IMG/VR virus record: IMGVR_UViG_3300046321_000520
Span: 1-25,647 of that record
Length of the DNA: 25,647 nt
Reading direction: 5' to 3' (one strand)
Source: a virus
In this document: positions 1 through 7,320 of the stretch, in pieces
How the letters are laid out: every line of letters starts with the position of its first letter
Numbering within the stretch: the stretch's first letter is position 1
Notes under the pieces: generated by a model
What the model saw: the letters and a program-made list of their open reading frames with translations, nothing else
What the model was told of the DNA's origin: nothing
Database searches by the model: none
Translations under genes and position numbers: made by a program

Positions 1-305
1 CCTTCCATGCCGCTCATCCTTGACACAAAGCTAATCTGCCTGTACATCCAATTGATGTCTTCAGTTGACCATTCGCTAAATGGCTTAGAGCGCATTCTTA
101 GAATTGCTCGGGCGGAACCTCGCCCAGTTTTAATGTTGCCTGCAGCTTTAGCCTCTTTTGGGCTTAAACCTGCCTTGCGACCTTCTTCACTATCGAGGAA
201 TTTTTCAAGCGTTTTAGTCTGTAAGTTGACAAGCTGTTTCCATCTGATGTAATCCTTTTTGACTTGCGCTTCGTCTCTTGATTCAAAAAGTTCTGAAATT
301 TTCAT
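1..305 (-). CDS. Conserved phage protein, partial (C-terminus off the left edge)
   Basis: The minus strand is open from an ATG at 305-303 to the window edge, about 101 codons. The protein begins MKISELFESRDEAQ. Its middle and end contain LSPKEAKAAG, a Gly-Arg-Gly-Ser-Ala stretch, then ILRMRSKPFSEW and WMYRQISFVSRMSGMEG. I recognise this as the pattern of a small family common in T4-like phages: a Lys/Glu-rich N-terminus, then a conserved Trp/Arg/Gly-rich block usually ending in an SFIRRMxG-like motif. I know no established biochemical function for it. It lies 28 nt downstream of the leucine-rich-repeat gene on the same strand and is probably co-transcribed from the late promoter at 902-909. 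The Shine-Dalgarno is weak (GGGAC before the ATG). The plus-strand frame over the same bases is a shadow, since only the minus frame gives a recognisable protein. Confidence 0.75.
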   Translation of the reverse strand, partial: MKISELFESRDEAQVKKDYIRWKQLVNLQTKTLEKFLDSEEGRKAGLSPKEAKAAGNIKTGRGSARAILRMRSKPFSEWSTEDINWMYRQISFVSRMSGME

Positions 306-333
306 AATGTCCCAAATGCAGTTTAACCAGCAT

Positions 334-873
334 TCATTTTAAATCGGTTAAAATTCCTCCATAGACTGTACCAATTCCGTCAAGAGATTTTAAATTCGGG
401 TTTTTTAAAGCATCAAAATGCCCACCGACTTCTCTAGGTGCACCTTGTAAGGATGTTAATTGGTTATGAGAGCAATCAAAATTCCCAACTATCTCTCTAG
501 GTGCACCTTGTAAGGATGTTAATTCGTTGCTATAGCACGAAAAATTCCCGCCAACTTCCAAAGGTGCACCTTTTAAAGAAGTTAATTTGTTGCCAGCGCA
601 CAAAAAATCCCCACCAACTTCTCTAGGTGCGCCCTTTAAAGAAGTTAATCGACTATTATAGCAATTAAAACGCCCGCTGACTTTGCCGAAATTGACAGGA
701 ATTGAAACCAACTTCTTGTTGTTGAATAAAACTACATCTCCGTCTACATCAACGGACAAGTCGCCGTTGATTGTGTAATTTTCGATATTGTGTTTCTTAA
801 GAACAATTTCAACCTCTTCTTTAGAAGTAGGAAATTGTGAAGTCATGTTTTCGAGTAGTTGTAGTAGTTTCAT
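334..873 (-). CDS. Leucine-rich-repeat-like phage protein
   Basis: A 179-residue protein starting at ATG 873-871. A longer version from TTG at 885 is possible, but the 873 ATG has a GGGGGA Shine-Dalgarno just before it and gives the natural start MKLLQLLENM. The N-terminal ~70 residues look like a small alpha/beta domain. From about residue 70 a repeat of roughly 20 residues recurs four times: LTSLKGAPREVGG, then a short Phe/Cys/Asn segment. It ends with a degenerate SLDGIGTVYGG copy. Repeats of this LTSL-GAP type occur in many phage and bacterial proteins and probably fold as a short solenoid for protein binding; the partner is unknown. It has its own T4-type late promoter box, so expression late in infection is likely. 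Confidence 0.75.
   Translation of the reverse strand: MKLLQLLENMTSQFPTSKEEVEIVLKKHNIENYTINGDLSVDVDGDVVLFNNKKLVSIPVNFGKVSGRFNCYNSRLTSLKGAPREVGGDFLCAGNKLTSLKGAPLEVGGNFSCYSNELTSLQGAPREIVGNFDCSHNQLTSLQGAPREVGGHFDALKNPNLKSLDGIGTVYGGILTDLK
407..659 (-). repeat. Tandem ~63-bp coding repeats of the LRR-like protein
   Basis: The plus strand shows successive units each containing AGGTGCACCTTGTAAGGATG or a close variant (AGGTGCACCTTTTAAAGAAG), at about 440, 503, 566 and 629. Spacing is about 63 nt, or 21 codons. The two left-hand units are almost identical at DNA level; the two right-hand units share a different variant. This suggests recent duplication within the gene. Confidence 0.7.
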
Positions 874-901
874 GGGGTCCCCCAAATTTTGGTAATCTTA
901 A

Positions 902-909
902 TATTTATA
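902..909 (-). promoter_or_regulatory. T4-type late promoter box
   Basis: Read on the minus strand the bases are TATAAATA, the T4 late-promoter consensus recognised by the gp55 sigma factor. The box lies about 29 nt before the preferred ATG of the LRR-like gene, with a GGGGGA ribosome site between. Two further exact copies of the box occur in the window, each before a gene on the matching strand. Confidence 0.75.
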
Positions 910-948
910 CCAGCCGCACAAAAGTCAGTGGGTACTAGCCAAAGTTTG

Positions 949-957
949 TGGTATAAT
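949..957 (+). promoter_or_regulatory. Possible extended -10 promoter (TGGTATAAT)
   Basis: A perfect -10 hexamer TATAAT at 952-957 is preceded by TG at 949-950, the extended -10 arrangement used by host sigma-70 RNA polymerase. No good -35 is visible, which extended -10 promoters do not need. It faces the ADP-ribosyltransferase-like gene and is divergent from the late promoter at 902-909. The 258-nt region 886-1143 holds no convincing gene, only very short frames (for example a 16-codon ATG frame at 997) and an unused AGGAGGT at 1054-1060. Confidence 0.5.
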
Positions 958-1143
958 TCACCATAATCTCATAAGTCCGATGAAGGGGAAATTTAAATGG
1001 GATATGACAAGGGTATTATTGAATTAGTTAGAACGGACTTAGCCTAGAGCCGTAGGAGGTCTTGTTTCAGCGCTTTTTAAAGCAGGCCCAAGTCCAAGTT
1101 TCATAATGCGCTTCTAAAGCATAAATATCCATTTAACGGATTA

Positions 1144-1831
1144 ATGGGGCAATTTATGCTGACACATGAACTTATTGAAATGGCTAAGCCATTAGAATCA
1201 CATCGGGAAATAGTTTACTATCACGGCACTTCATCAGAAGAAGCTGGCATATCCATTCTAAAAAATGGAATTGAGCCTGGCAATGTGGTAATGCCTAATA
1301 GGTCGCCATCTAAAAAACCAAACCTCGTCCCTGTTAGTGGTAAAGTGTATATAACCCCTGATATAGGCTACGCCCAAATATACGCGTTGGGAGGTGATGT
1401 TGCAGGGTCTAAAAGCATGGCTTTACGATGGAAAGAAAAGAATTGGTTACCTTTTTATTATTAGCGGCAAAGATTTAGTCGATATTCAACCCGATGAAGA
1501 TAGCATCGGGGAAATGATCTTTAAACTAGCAACCGGAAAACAGTTTGAAAATAAACTTCAATGGCTTTACGGTTTAGCCAGAAGGAAGCTAACAGATAAA
1601 CAATGGGCAAAGCTCATTGGCGGTGAGTATGTCATGTTTGCCCATGCTGGCAAAAAGCTTCTGCCGTTAATGACAGATGAACAAAAACTCCAACTTATTT
1701 CTCTAGGAGCACATGTTGCCCACACTGGGAAATTAATCCCTTCTGCAGCTTACAAAATAGACGGGTACAAAATTGAGCTGCTCAAACGCGACGGGTCAAA
1801 TTTCTTTGACGTTGCAGAAAAGGTAAGATAA
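1144..1831 (+). CDS. ADP-ribosyltransferase-like phage protein, interrupted by a +1-base frameshift
   Basis: Two overlapping frames make one protein of about 228 residues. The first (from 1144) carries VYYHGTSSEEAG (HGT at residues 27-29), then GKVYITPDIGYAQIYALGG, a pattern like the His-Gly-Thr and Tyr elements of KptA/PARP-type ADP-ribosyltransferase folds. It stops at 1464. The second, one frame on, continues with GYLFIISGKDLVDIQPDED and runs to 1831. Removing one A from the AAAA run at 1411-1414 joins them smoothly as AGSKAWLYDG. I infer a one-base insertion (real or sequencing error); programmed shifting is less likely because no recognised slippery site is present. The start may be ATG 1156 (MLTHELIEMA), preceded by GGGG at a good distance. 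The ART assignment is from motifs only. Alternative: an unrelated conserved phage protein. Confidence 0.5.
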
Positions 1832-1848
1832 CTTTTTGATCACTTTAT

Positions 1849-1857
1849 TGGTAAAAT
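1849..1857 (+). promoter_or_regulatory. Possible extended -10 promoter (TGGTAAAAT) before the topoisomerase
   Basis: TGGTAAAAT has the same TGG-TAxAAT layout as the element at 949-957 and lies 25 nt before the topoisomerase start at 1883. No -35 match is evident. The AT-rich leader that follows has no clear Shine-Dalgarno. Confidence 0.35.
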
Positions 1858-1882
1858 CTAATTTTCAACTTTTTAAAAATTT

Positions 1883-3508
1883 ATGACACAGCAAAAGAAT
1901 AAAAGCTTAGAACAAAAATATCGAAAACTAAACGAAGTTGAACACGTTCTAACTCGACCCGGTCGATATATTGGGGCGATCACTCCTCATACTGAAAACG
2001 CATTTACATATGACCCTTTGACTAAGAGGATGTTAAAACGCGAAGTAACATATAATCCAGGCTTCATTAAGCTGTTTGATGAAGTCATTTCTAATTCAGT
2101 AGATCATTCTAAGCGTCCAGAGGGGAAAGGCCTCGATACGATTCGAGTTGATGTAAATCAGGAAGAAGGATCTATCAGCATTTTCGATAATGGTGGAATT
2201 CCCGTTATCAAGCATGCAGAATACGGCCAATGGATTCCAGAAATGATTTTTGAACTGCGTGCTGGTTCAAATTTTGATGATAGCGATGAATCGATGCTCA
2301 CGGGGCAGAATGGTGAGGGCTCGGCACTTTCATGCATCTTTTCAACAAAGTTCATCGTTGAAACATGCGACAGCAAAAACAAATTTAAAATGGTGTTTAC
2401 TGAAAATTCGCAAAGTCGGTCTTCTGCAAAAATTACTCCTGCGGCCGATTCTAAGGGTTATACGCGAATTACATATTACCCTGATTGGGTACGTTTGGGA
2501 ACCACTTTAACAGATGATAACATGGCAATGCTACAAAAGCGTGTAGCTGATGTTGCAGGTTTAAATCCCCATCTAAAAGTGTATTGGAATGGGGAACGAA
2601 TTCCGACTAAAAGTTTCAAAGATTATATCGAAATGTATATTCCTGAAGGCGAGGACTATGCGTATGATGAAACTGAACATTGGAAAATTGCAGTTGCTAG
2701 TTCTGAAGACGGATTCCAGCAGATTTCATTTGTGAACGGAACTAATACGAAATCCGGCGGGACCCATGTCATGTATACCGGAATGCAGATTTGGGAACGA
2801 ATTCGAGAGCATATAAAGAAGAAGTTCAAAACGGATATTAAACCATCCGAATTGCGTCAGCATATGACATTGTTTATTGATTGCTCTATTGTCAATCCTC
2901 GCTATTCTAGTCAAACCAAAGATGATCTAATCACAGAAGTAAAAGACTACAAAACAAGTTGGGCAGTTCCAGACAAGATGATCAGCAAAATTATCAAGTC
3001 GAGTATTATTCAGAATATTTTGGACTGGGCTGCAGCTAAGCAGCATCAAGAAGAAATGAAGGAACTTCGCAAGCTGAATAAAGATGTAGAGAAGACAAAT
3101 TATCGCCGAGTAAATAAATTTTGCGATGCACTGGAAAAGAAAGATCGATATCGTTGTAATTTGATGCTGGCGGAGGGGGATTCGGCCGCAAAAAGCTTGT
3201 TTGCAGCGCGTGGCAAAACTCCCTACATCGGAACATACCCCCTGCGAGGAAAGCTTCTTAATGTACGCCAAAAGGAGATTGCCCGCGTTCTTGGGCTTGA
3301 CAAGAAAAAAGAAGGTAAGACTGAACCTAATGAAATTCAAAAAATTCTCACTATTATTGGATTAAAAATAGGAGAAAAAGTAGAAACTGAACCAATGCCA
3401 GACGGCGAATGGGTTGAAATCGAAATTAATGGGGTGAAGAAGTTGGTAAACGAGAATGATTCTATTGAAGTGGATGGAGCACTAGTTAAAATCAGTTCGC
3501 TGTTATAA
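1883..3508 (+). CDS. 39: DNA topoisomerase II large subunit, N-terminal part (T4 gp39-like)
   Basis: A 541-residue protein with the GHKL ATPase and transducer domains and the first half of TOPRIM. Visible motifs are FDEVISNSVDHS (residues 65-76, catalytic Glu67 and Asn71), FDNGGIPV (101-108), GQNGEGSA (141-148, ATP lid), the QTK loop (344-346) that contacts ATP phosphate, and EGDSAAKSLF (431-440, TOPRIM catalytic Glu). GTYPLRGKLLNVR follows. It ends after IGLKIGEKV plus a short hydrophilic tail, before the TOPRIM DxD motif, which is on the next gene. T4 gp39 is split at the same point. With the gp60-like and gp52-like proteins it should form the phage type IIA topoisomerase used in replication. 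No ribosome site stands out; the start is the only reasonable ATG and gives a normal family N-terminus. Confidence 0.93.
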   Translation: MTQQKNKSLEQKYRKLNEVEHVLTRPGRYIGAITPHTENAFTYDPLTKRMLKREVTYNPGFIKLFDEVISNSVDHSKRPEGKGLDTIRVDVNQEEGSISIFDNGGIPVIKHAEYGQWIPEMIFELRAGSNFDDSDESMLTGQNGEGSALSCIFSTKFIVETCDSKNKFKMVFTENSQSRSSAKITPAADSKGYTRITYYPDWVRLGTTLTDDNMAMLQKRVADVAGLNPHLKVYWNGERIPTKSFKDYIEMYIPEGEDYAYDETEHWKIAVASSEDGFQQISFVNGTNTKSGGTHVMYTGMQIWERIREHIKKKFKTDIKPSELRQHMTLFIDCSIVNPRYSSQTKDDLITEVKDYKTSWAVPDKMISKIIKSSIIQNILDWAAAKQHQEEMKELRKLNKDVEKTNYRRVNKFCDALEKKDRYRCNLMLAEGDSAAKSLFAARGKTPYIGTYPLRGKLLNVRQKEIARVLGLDKKKEGKTEPNEIQKILTIIGLKIGEKVETEPMPDGEWVEIEINGVKKLVNENDSIEVDGALVKISSLL

Positions 3509-3536
3509 TAGTATTAAGAATTTTTAGGGGTAAAAT

Positions 3537-4146
3537 ATGCAAATCAAAGTTACATCACGGAATCTCAAGCCTACAGCAACACAAATGGCAGGTTATAAAC
3601 AAACTAAGGGTGTAAGTCGCTGTCGTGCACCAAAACTTAATTTTGGTAAGGTCATTTTCGCAACGGATTCCGATGTAGATGGTTAGCTTCGGCTAACCAT
3701 CTACATACTTAAAATATATTAGGATTTTTGGCGCACATATTTCAGGTCTCCTTATGAATTTGTTTGACAAATTCTGGCCAGAATTATTTGACATGGGTTT
3801 CGTTCATATCCTTAGAACCCCTGTCGTAAAAGTTACCTTAAAGGACAAAAGCGTATTAGAATTCTTTACTGAGCGAGAATTTAAAGACTGGTCAGAAACA
3901 ACCGGTTCAAAAAATAAAGGATGGTCTCATCGTTACTATAAGGGGTTAGGAACTACTAAGACTGTAGATTTTATCCCTTACATGGAAAATCCAGATAAGT
4001 ACCTGTTTCAGATCACAATGGATGATCCAGAAGATCGAGAATCTATTGACCTCGCATTTAGCGGCGATCGCGCAGATGATCGCAAAGCTTGGTTGGAAAC
4101 TCCAGCTGGAAATTTTGAAGATTTTGTTTCGCAACCAAAGAAATAA
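3537..4146 (+). CDS. 60: DNA topoisomerase large subunit, C-terminal part (T4 gp60-like), needing a 49-nt translational bypass
   Basis: ATG 3537 follows AGGGG at 3526-3530 with six-nt spacing. The first 49 codons end in KVIFATDSDVDG, the TOPRIM DxD motif, and are followed at once by TAG (3684-3686). In a different frame, GGC at 3730-3732 is followed by GCA CAT ATT (AHI), then SGLLMNLFDKFWPELFDMG and the rest of the domain to 4146. Type IIA topoisomerases carry TDxDxDG-x-HI here, so joining Gly49 (GGT 3681-3683) to Ala at 3733 restores the family sequence exactly, giving about 186 residues. The later part has HRYYKGLG, the conserved end of the TOPRIM region. The alternative, a separate start at ATG 3754, would lack the DxD aspartates and has no good ribosome site. 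No intervening homing endonuclease gene is present. The bypass is inferred, not observed. Confidence 0.88.
3673..3732 (+). promoter_or_regulatory. Translational bypass element (take-off hairpin, stop, internal SD, landing codon)
   Basis: In order: take-off Gly codon GGT 3681-3683; UAG stop 3684-3686; a perfect 15-bp stem 3673-3687 paired with 3692-3706 around a TTCG tetraloop (3688-3691), so the take-off codon and stop are inside the 5' arm; an AT-rich spacer; AGGA at 3721-3724, a Shine-Dalgarno-like site; landing codon GGC 3730-3732. The skipped stretch, counting the landing codon, is 49 nt (3684-3732). As I recall it, T4 gene 60 has GGA take-off, an adjacent UAG, a UUCG-capped hairpin, a GAG internal SD and a GGA landing codon 50 nt on. 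Here GGT and GGC are both read by the GCC-anticodon tRNA-Gly, so re-pairing is plausible. A terminator is unlikely because no T-run follows the hairpin. Confidence 0.85.
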
Positions 4147-4153
4147 ATTCTCA

Positions 4154-4184
4154 CGGCTTTAGGAACAACGCAATTCCAAAGCCG
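4154..4184 (+). terminator. Hairpin between the gp60-like and gp52-like genes
   Basis: CGGCTTT (4154-4160) and GGAA (4162-4165), separated by one bulged A, pair with TTCC (4174-4177) and AAAGCCG (4178-4184) around an eight-nt loop. The hairpin begins eight nt after the stop codon of the gp60-like gene. The following bases are T-rich but not a clean T-run, so it may be a weak terminator or an mRNA 3'-end stabiliser. Confidence 0.45.
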
Positions 4185-4291
4185 GTTCATCTTTCTCTTG
4201 CGCAAAAGTGTTCATAAGGGACACATCTAATCCAATAGATTTTGTTTTCATTATCTAGCATCGGGATTAAAATCAATAAAAAGGAAATCAA

Positions 4292-5665
4292 ATGGTTGCC
4301 AAACCGAAACCCCAATCTTCTGGAATTCGTAGAATTGCTGCGAGGAATTTCGTTAACACCGCTTTTAAAGAATTTTCGCTTTATGACAACGTTCGGAGCA
4401 TTCCGAAATTGACTGATGGCTTAAAGCCAAGCCAGCGTAAAGCTATTCACGGGACCCAAGTTCGTGGTGAAAATGCCGGTTTACTTTCAGTCGAACGGCT
4501 TTCTGCACATTGTGCTGCGTCGACTGACTACCATCACGGGGTAGGGTCGATGCAATCGACTATTATCGGCTTAGCAAATAAGTATGCTGGCTCCAATAAT
4601 ATGAATCTGTTTGAACCTGAAGGCCAATTTGGTTCGCGACTCACTGCTGACCCAGCAGCTGCACGATATATCGAGACCAAGCTGACACCTTATTTCCGAA
4701 TGCTATTCCCTAAGGCAGATGATTGCATTCTCGAATACAATCAGACAGATGGTGAGAAAATTGAGCCAGTAACTTATTTGCCCCTGTTGCCTATTACATT
4801 AGTCAATGGAGCGCAAGGAACAGGTACTGGTCACGCTTGTTTGGTTATGGCTTATAACCCTAAAGAAATCGCTGCAGCGTGTCTGGCGGTCTTACAGGGC
4901 AAAAACCTGACTAACGGGGGTTTAACGCCCTGGTATAAGGGGTTTAAAGGCTCCATCGAACGCAATCAGATTAATGGTCAAGTCGTTGTCACCGGTAAAA
5001 TGGAAGTAGTAAATACTACCACTATCAAAATCAGTGAATTGCCAATCGGCGTTTATCTTGACCAGTATAAAGAACATCTTAATAAGCTTGAGGATGAGGA
5101 ATTCATTAAGGACTATGAAGATCGTTCAACTGAAGATGGTTTCGATTTTACTGTCATAGTCCCACGAACAACTTCTGCATTACCTCTTGAAGAGCTGTAC
5201 AAGAAATTTAAATTGGTTGCTCGTGACACAGAAAACTTTACGCTGTGGGGCATTGACGGGATCCTTCGACGAATGCAATATGCTGAAGAAGTTGTCAATG
5301 AATTCGTAACTTGGCGCAGTTCAATGTTTGAAATCCGTCGACAGAAATTAATCGATGTTGCCAAGGCTGATATTGCGTGGGCATCTGAACGGATTAGATT
5401 TATCAACTTCTACCTGAAGAATACTAATCTTTTCAAAAATACCGGCAAAAAAGATCTAATAGAACTTCTTATTAGTAACAAGTTTACGGAATATGAGCGG
5501 CTACTTGCCATGAGCATTTGGAATCTGACTAAAGACAAAATAAGCGAACTAGAAAAAGAGCTGCTCGGGTTTAAAGACCATTTAGCTTCACTTGAAAAAG
5601 ACACTGCTGACAAAATGTATTCACGCGAATTAAAGGCCCTTGTATCAAGCCTTGTGGACTTCTGA
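4292..5665 (+). CDS. 52: DNA topoisomerase II medium subunit (T4 gp52-like, breakage-reunion subunit)
   Basis: A 457-residue protein close in length to T4 gp52 (about 440). It contains the GyrA/ParC-type winged-helix and tower domains: [21 protein letters not shown] (N-terminal, residues 30-50), YHHG (80-83), the catalytic loop [19 protein letters not shown] with active-site Tyr126 after Arg125, and a C-terminal helical region rich in Lys/Glu that fits the coiled-coil gate. It cuts and rejoins the DNA strands while the gp39/gp60 parts bind ATP and metal. AAGGAA lies at a good distance before the ATG. There is no bacterial GyrA-type C-terminal beta-pinwheel, as expected for the phage enzyme. 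Confidence 0.93.
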   Translation: MVAKPKPQSSGIRRIAARNFVNTAFKEFSLYDNVRSIPKLTDGLKPSQRKAIHGTQVRGENAGLLSVERLSAHCAASTDYHHGVGSMQSTIIGLANKYAGSNNMNLFEPEGQFGSRLTADPAAARYIETKLTPYFRMLFPKADDCILEYNQTDGEKIEPVTYLPLLPITLVNGAQGTGTGHACLVMAYNPKEIAAACLAVLQGKNLTNGGLTPWYKGFKGSIERNQINGQVVVTGKMEVVNTTTIKISELPIGVYLDQYKEHLNKLEDEEFIKDYEDRSTEDGFDFTVIVPRTTSALPLEELYKKFKLVARDTENFTLWGIDGILRRMQYAEEVVNEFVTWRSSMFEIRRQKLIDVAKADIAWASERIRFINFYLKNTNLFKNTGKKDLIELLISNKFTEYERLLAMSIWNLTKDKISELEKELLGFKDHLASLEKDTADKMYSRELKALVSSLVDF

Positions 5666-5666
5666 A

Positions 5667-6365
5667 ATGAAAAATTATTATCGAATTCTAGGCATTGAAA
5701 AGGATGCGACCGCAGATGAAATTAAAGCGGCGTATCGCAAACTAGCAAGTAAACATCACCCTGATAAAGGCGGTGATGCTGAAACCTTTAAGGAGATTTC
5801 AGAAGCTTATGAAAGTTTAACGGCAAAGCCGCGACAATCTCGTAATGCATTCCCCGCCTTTACTACTGGAATGCGGGTAAAGATAACAGCGCTTGAAGCT
5901 TTTACGGGATGTGCTAAAAAGATTCAAATTGGTTCTTCGCGAATCGAGAGCATTCAAATCCCCGCAGGGGCTAGACAAAATGAACTTTTGCCGCCGTTTG
6001 AATGTGATAACACGCTTTTCTGGATAACAGTAGAAATTGATGACCCAGAGTTCGAAGTCGACCCCAATCAAATCGGCAATATCTATTCAAACATTGAAGT
6101 TTCGCCTTTTATGATGATGTCAGGAGGTTTTACACACTTTAAGACGGTTGATGGGGCAACCATGCAAGTTCGTATTCCATCTGGCATAAAGCCTCTTACT
6201 TTGTTAAAGGTGAAAGGTCGTGGGCTCTGGAAGGATTCGCGAACTGTTTCAAGGGGAGATTGTTTACTGCGTGTGGTGCCAAATGTATTAAAGCCACACG
6301 AATACAGTCAAGAGGAAGTCGATCAATTCCTTAAGGCGCGAGAAGATTTTAAAACACGGGAATAA
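5667..6365 (+). CDS. DnaJ-like co-chaperone
   Basis: The 232-residue protein starts [15 protein letters not shown] at ATG 5667, one base after the gp52 stop; an upstream in-frame ATG at 5640 would add nine residues inside gp52 and is less natural. Residues 1-60 are a J domain with HPDKGG (HPD at 31-33), which stimulates Hsp70 ATPase. A short linker leads to a C-terminal beta-rich region ([20 protein letters not shown], later VKGRGLW) like the DnaJ substrate-binding domain. The Gly/Phe-rich region and the Cys-rich zinc finger are absent, so it resembles a short type B J protein. The substrate is not shown by context; recruiting host DnaK for phage protein folding or replication is inference. 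Confidence 0.85.
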   Translation: MKNYYRILGIEKDATADEIKAAYRKLASKHHPDKGGDAETFKEISEAYESLTAKPRQSRNAFPAFTTGMRVKITALEAFTGCAKKIQIGSSRIESIQIPAGARQNELLPPFECDNTLFWITVEIDDPEFEVDPNQIGNIYSNIEVSPFMMMSGGFTHFKTVDGATMQVRIPSGIKPLTLLKVKGRGLWKDSRTVSRGDCLLRVVPNVLKPHEYSQEEVDQFLKAREDFKTRE

Positions 6366-6367
6366 AA

Positions 6368-7318
6368 ATGCATCAATTAGAAAAAGAATATCTATCCCTA
6401 TTACAGGACGTTTATACCTCTGGCGACGATGTTATGGATCGGACTGGAGTCGGTACCAGAAAATTATTTGGCCGCCAGATTCGCGGCGATTTGCAAGAAG
6501 GTTTTCCACTTTTGACGACTAAGCAGGTTTTTTGGAAACCTGTCGCCGGCGAATTGCTTTGGTTCTTAAGCAGTAGTCGAGACAATAAAGATCTAGCCCT
6601 TACTACCTATGGGGATAAGACGCGTTCAACTATCTGGAGCGGCAATGCTAATGGAGCAGGTTTACCCGGCTCTGAAAATGCTTGGCTAAAGAATAAATAC
6701 CGGCTCGGTGAAGATGATTTGGGTCGAGTTTACGGGTTGCAGTGGAGGCAATGGAGGTCGCATGAAATCGAAAGCTTCGATCATCATATTTCATCTGGTG
6801 AAAGCGGGAATACTTACCTTGGGGCAAAGGTAAAAGTTCGCAATATCGATCAAGTTGCAAATATTATTCAGACGATTAAAACTAACCCACAAGATCGTCG
6901 GATGATTTTAACAGCGTATAACGTCGGCGAATTAAATCAAATGGCTTTACCTCCGTGTCATATGTTTGCCAATTTTAATGTTAGCGCAAAAGGCCGACTA
7001 AACTGTTTAGTCTATATTAGAAGTCAAGACTTGTTTCTAGGGTGCCCGTTCAATATTGCTTCATATGCTCTATTGACGCATATGATTGCGCAAGTTACTA
7101 ATTTAGAACCGGGTGAATTGATTTTGACAATTGGTGATGCACACATCTACAAAAATCATTTGCCTCAAGTCGAAGAGCAGTTATCTAGAACTATTCTCGA
7201 ACCCCCAACATTATCAATTAATAAGAGTATCAAAAATATCGATGATTTTAAAATGTCAGACTTTGAAATCATCGGGTATAAACATCATCCAGTAATAAAA
7301 GCAACAATGGCGGTTTAA
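6368..7318 (+). CDS. thyA: Thymidylate synthase (ThyA type)
   Basis: A 316-residue protein that makes dTMP from dUMP with methylene-tetrahydrofolate. Motifs: DRTGVGTRKLFG (24-35), FPLLTTKQVFWKPVAGELLWFL, RVYGLQWRQWR (120-130), the catalytic ALPPCHMF with Cys197, RSQDLFLGCPFN (218-229), GDAHIYKNH, and the usual C-terminal end MAV. Asn229 is the residue that distinguishes dUMP enzymes from dCMP hydroxymethylases, which carry Asp, so this copy should make dTMP, not hydroxymethylated cytosine. It is longer than E. coli ThyA (264 residues), with insertions around 92-118 and 134-155. It starts two bases after the DnaJ stop. No td-like intron is present. Confidence 0.95.
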   Translation: MHQLEKEYLSLLQDVYTSGDDVMDRTGVGTRKLFGRQIRGDLQEGFPLLTTKQVFWKPVAGELLWFLSSSRDNKDLALTTYGDKTRSTIWSGNANGAGLPGSENAWLKNKYRLGEDDLGRVYGLQWRQWRSHEIESFDHHISSGESGNTYLGAKVKVRNIDQVANIIQTIKTNPQDRRMILTAYNVGELNQMALPPCHMFANFNVSAKGRLNCLVYIRSQDLFLGCPFNIASYALLTHMIAQVTNLEPGELILTIGDAHIYKNHLPQVEEQLSRTILEPPTLSINKSIKNIDDFKMSDFEIIGYKHHPVIKATMAV

Positions 7319-7320
7319 AA

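Noticed and set aside
7-252. Plus-strand frame of 81 codons at the left edge
   Set aside because: The minus strand over the same bases encodes a recognisable phage protein with a good start at 305; the plus frame has no family features.
997-1047. A 16-codon ATG frame with AGGGG upstream
   Set aside because: Too short to support without conservation data; no recognisable sequence.
3504-3509. TATAAT at the end of the gp39-like gene as a promoter
   Set aside because: It arises from the last codons and stop (TTA TAA T), with no extended -10 or -35 support.
3721-3724. GGA at 3722-3724 as the landing codon, as in T4
   Set aside because: It is not in the frame that gives AHISGLL and is not read by the same tRNA-Gly as GGT; GGC at 3730 satisfies both.
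3684-3732. The 49-nt insert as a small intron or a transcription terminator
   Set aside because: It is too short for a self-splicing intron, and no T-run follows the hairpin. The take-off stop, matched Gly codons and internal SD fit bypassing better.
3754-4146. Independent start of the gp60-like C-terminal part at ATG 3754
   Set aside because: This product would lack the catalytic DxD of TOPRIM, has no good ribosome site, and the frame is already coding from GGC 3730 with the conserved AHISGLL before the Met.
6368-7318. dCMP or dUMP hydroxymethylase (base hypermodification enzyme) instead of thymidylate synthase
   Set aside because: Asn is kept in CPFN (residue 229), as in dUMP-methylating ThyA, and the C-terminal MAV is typical of thymidylate synthase.
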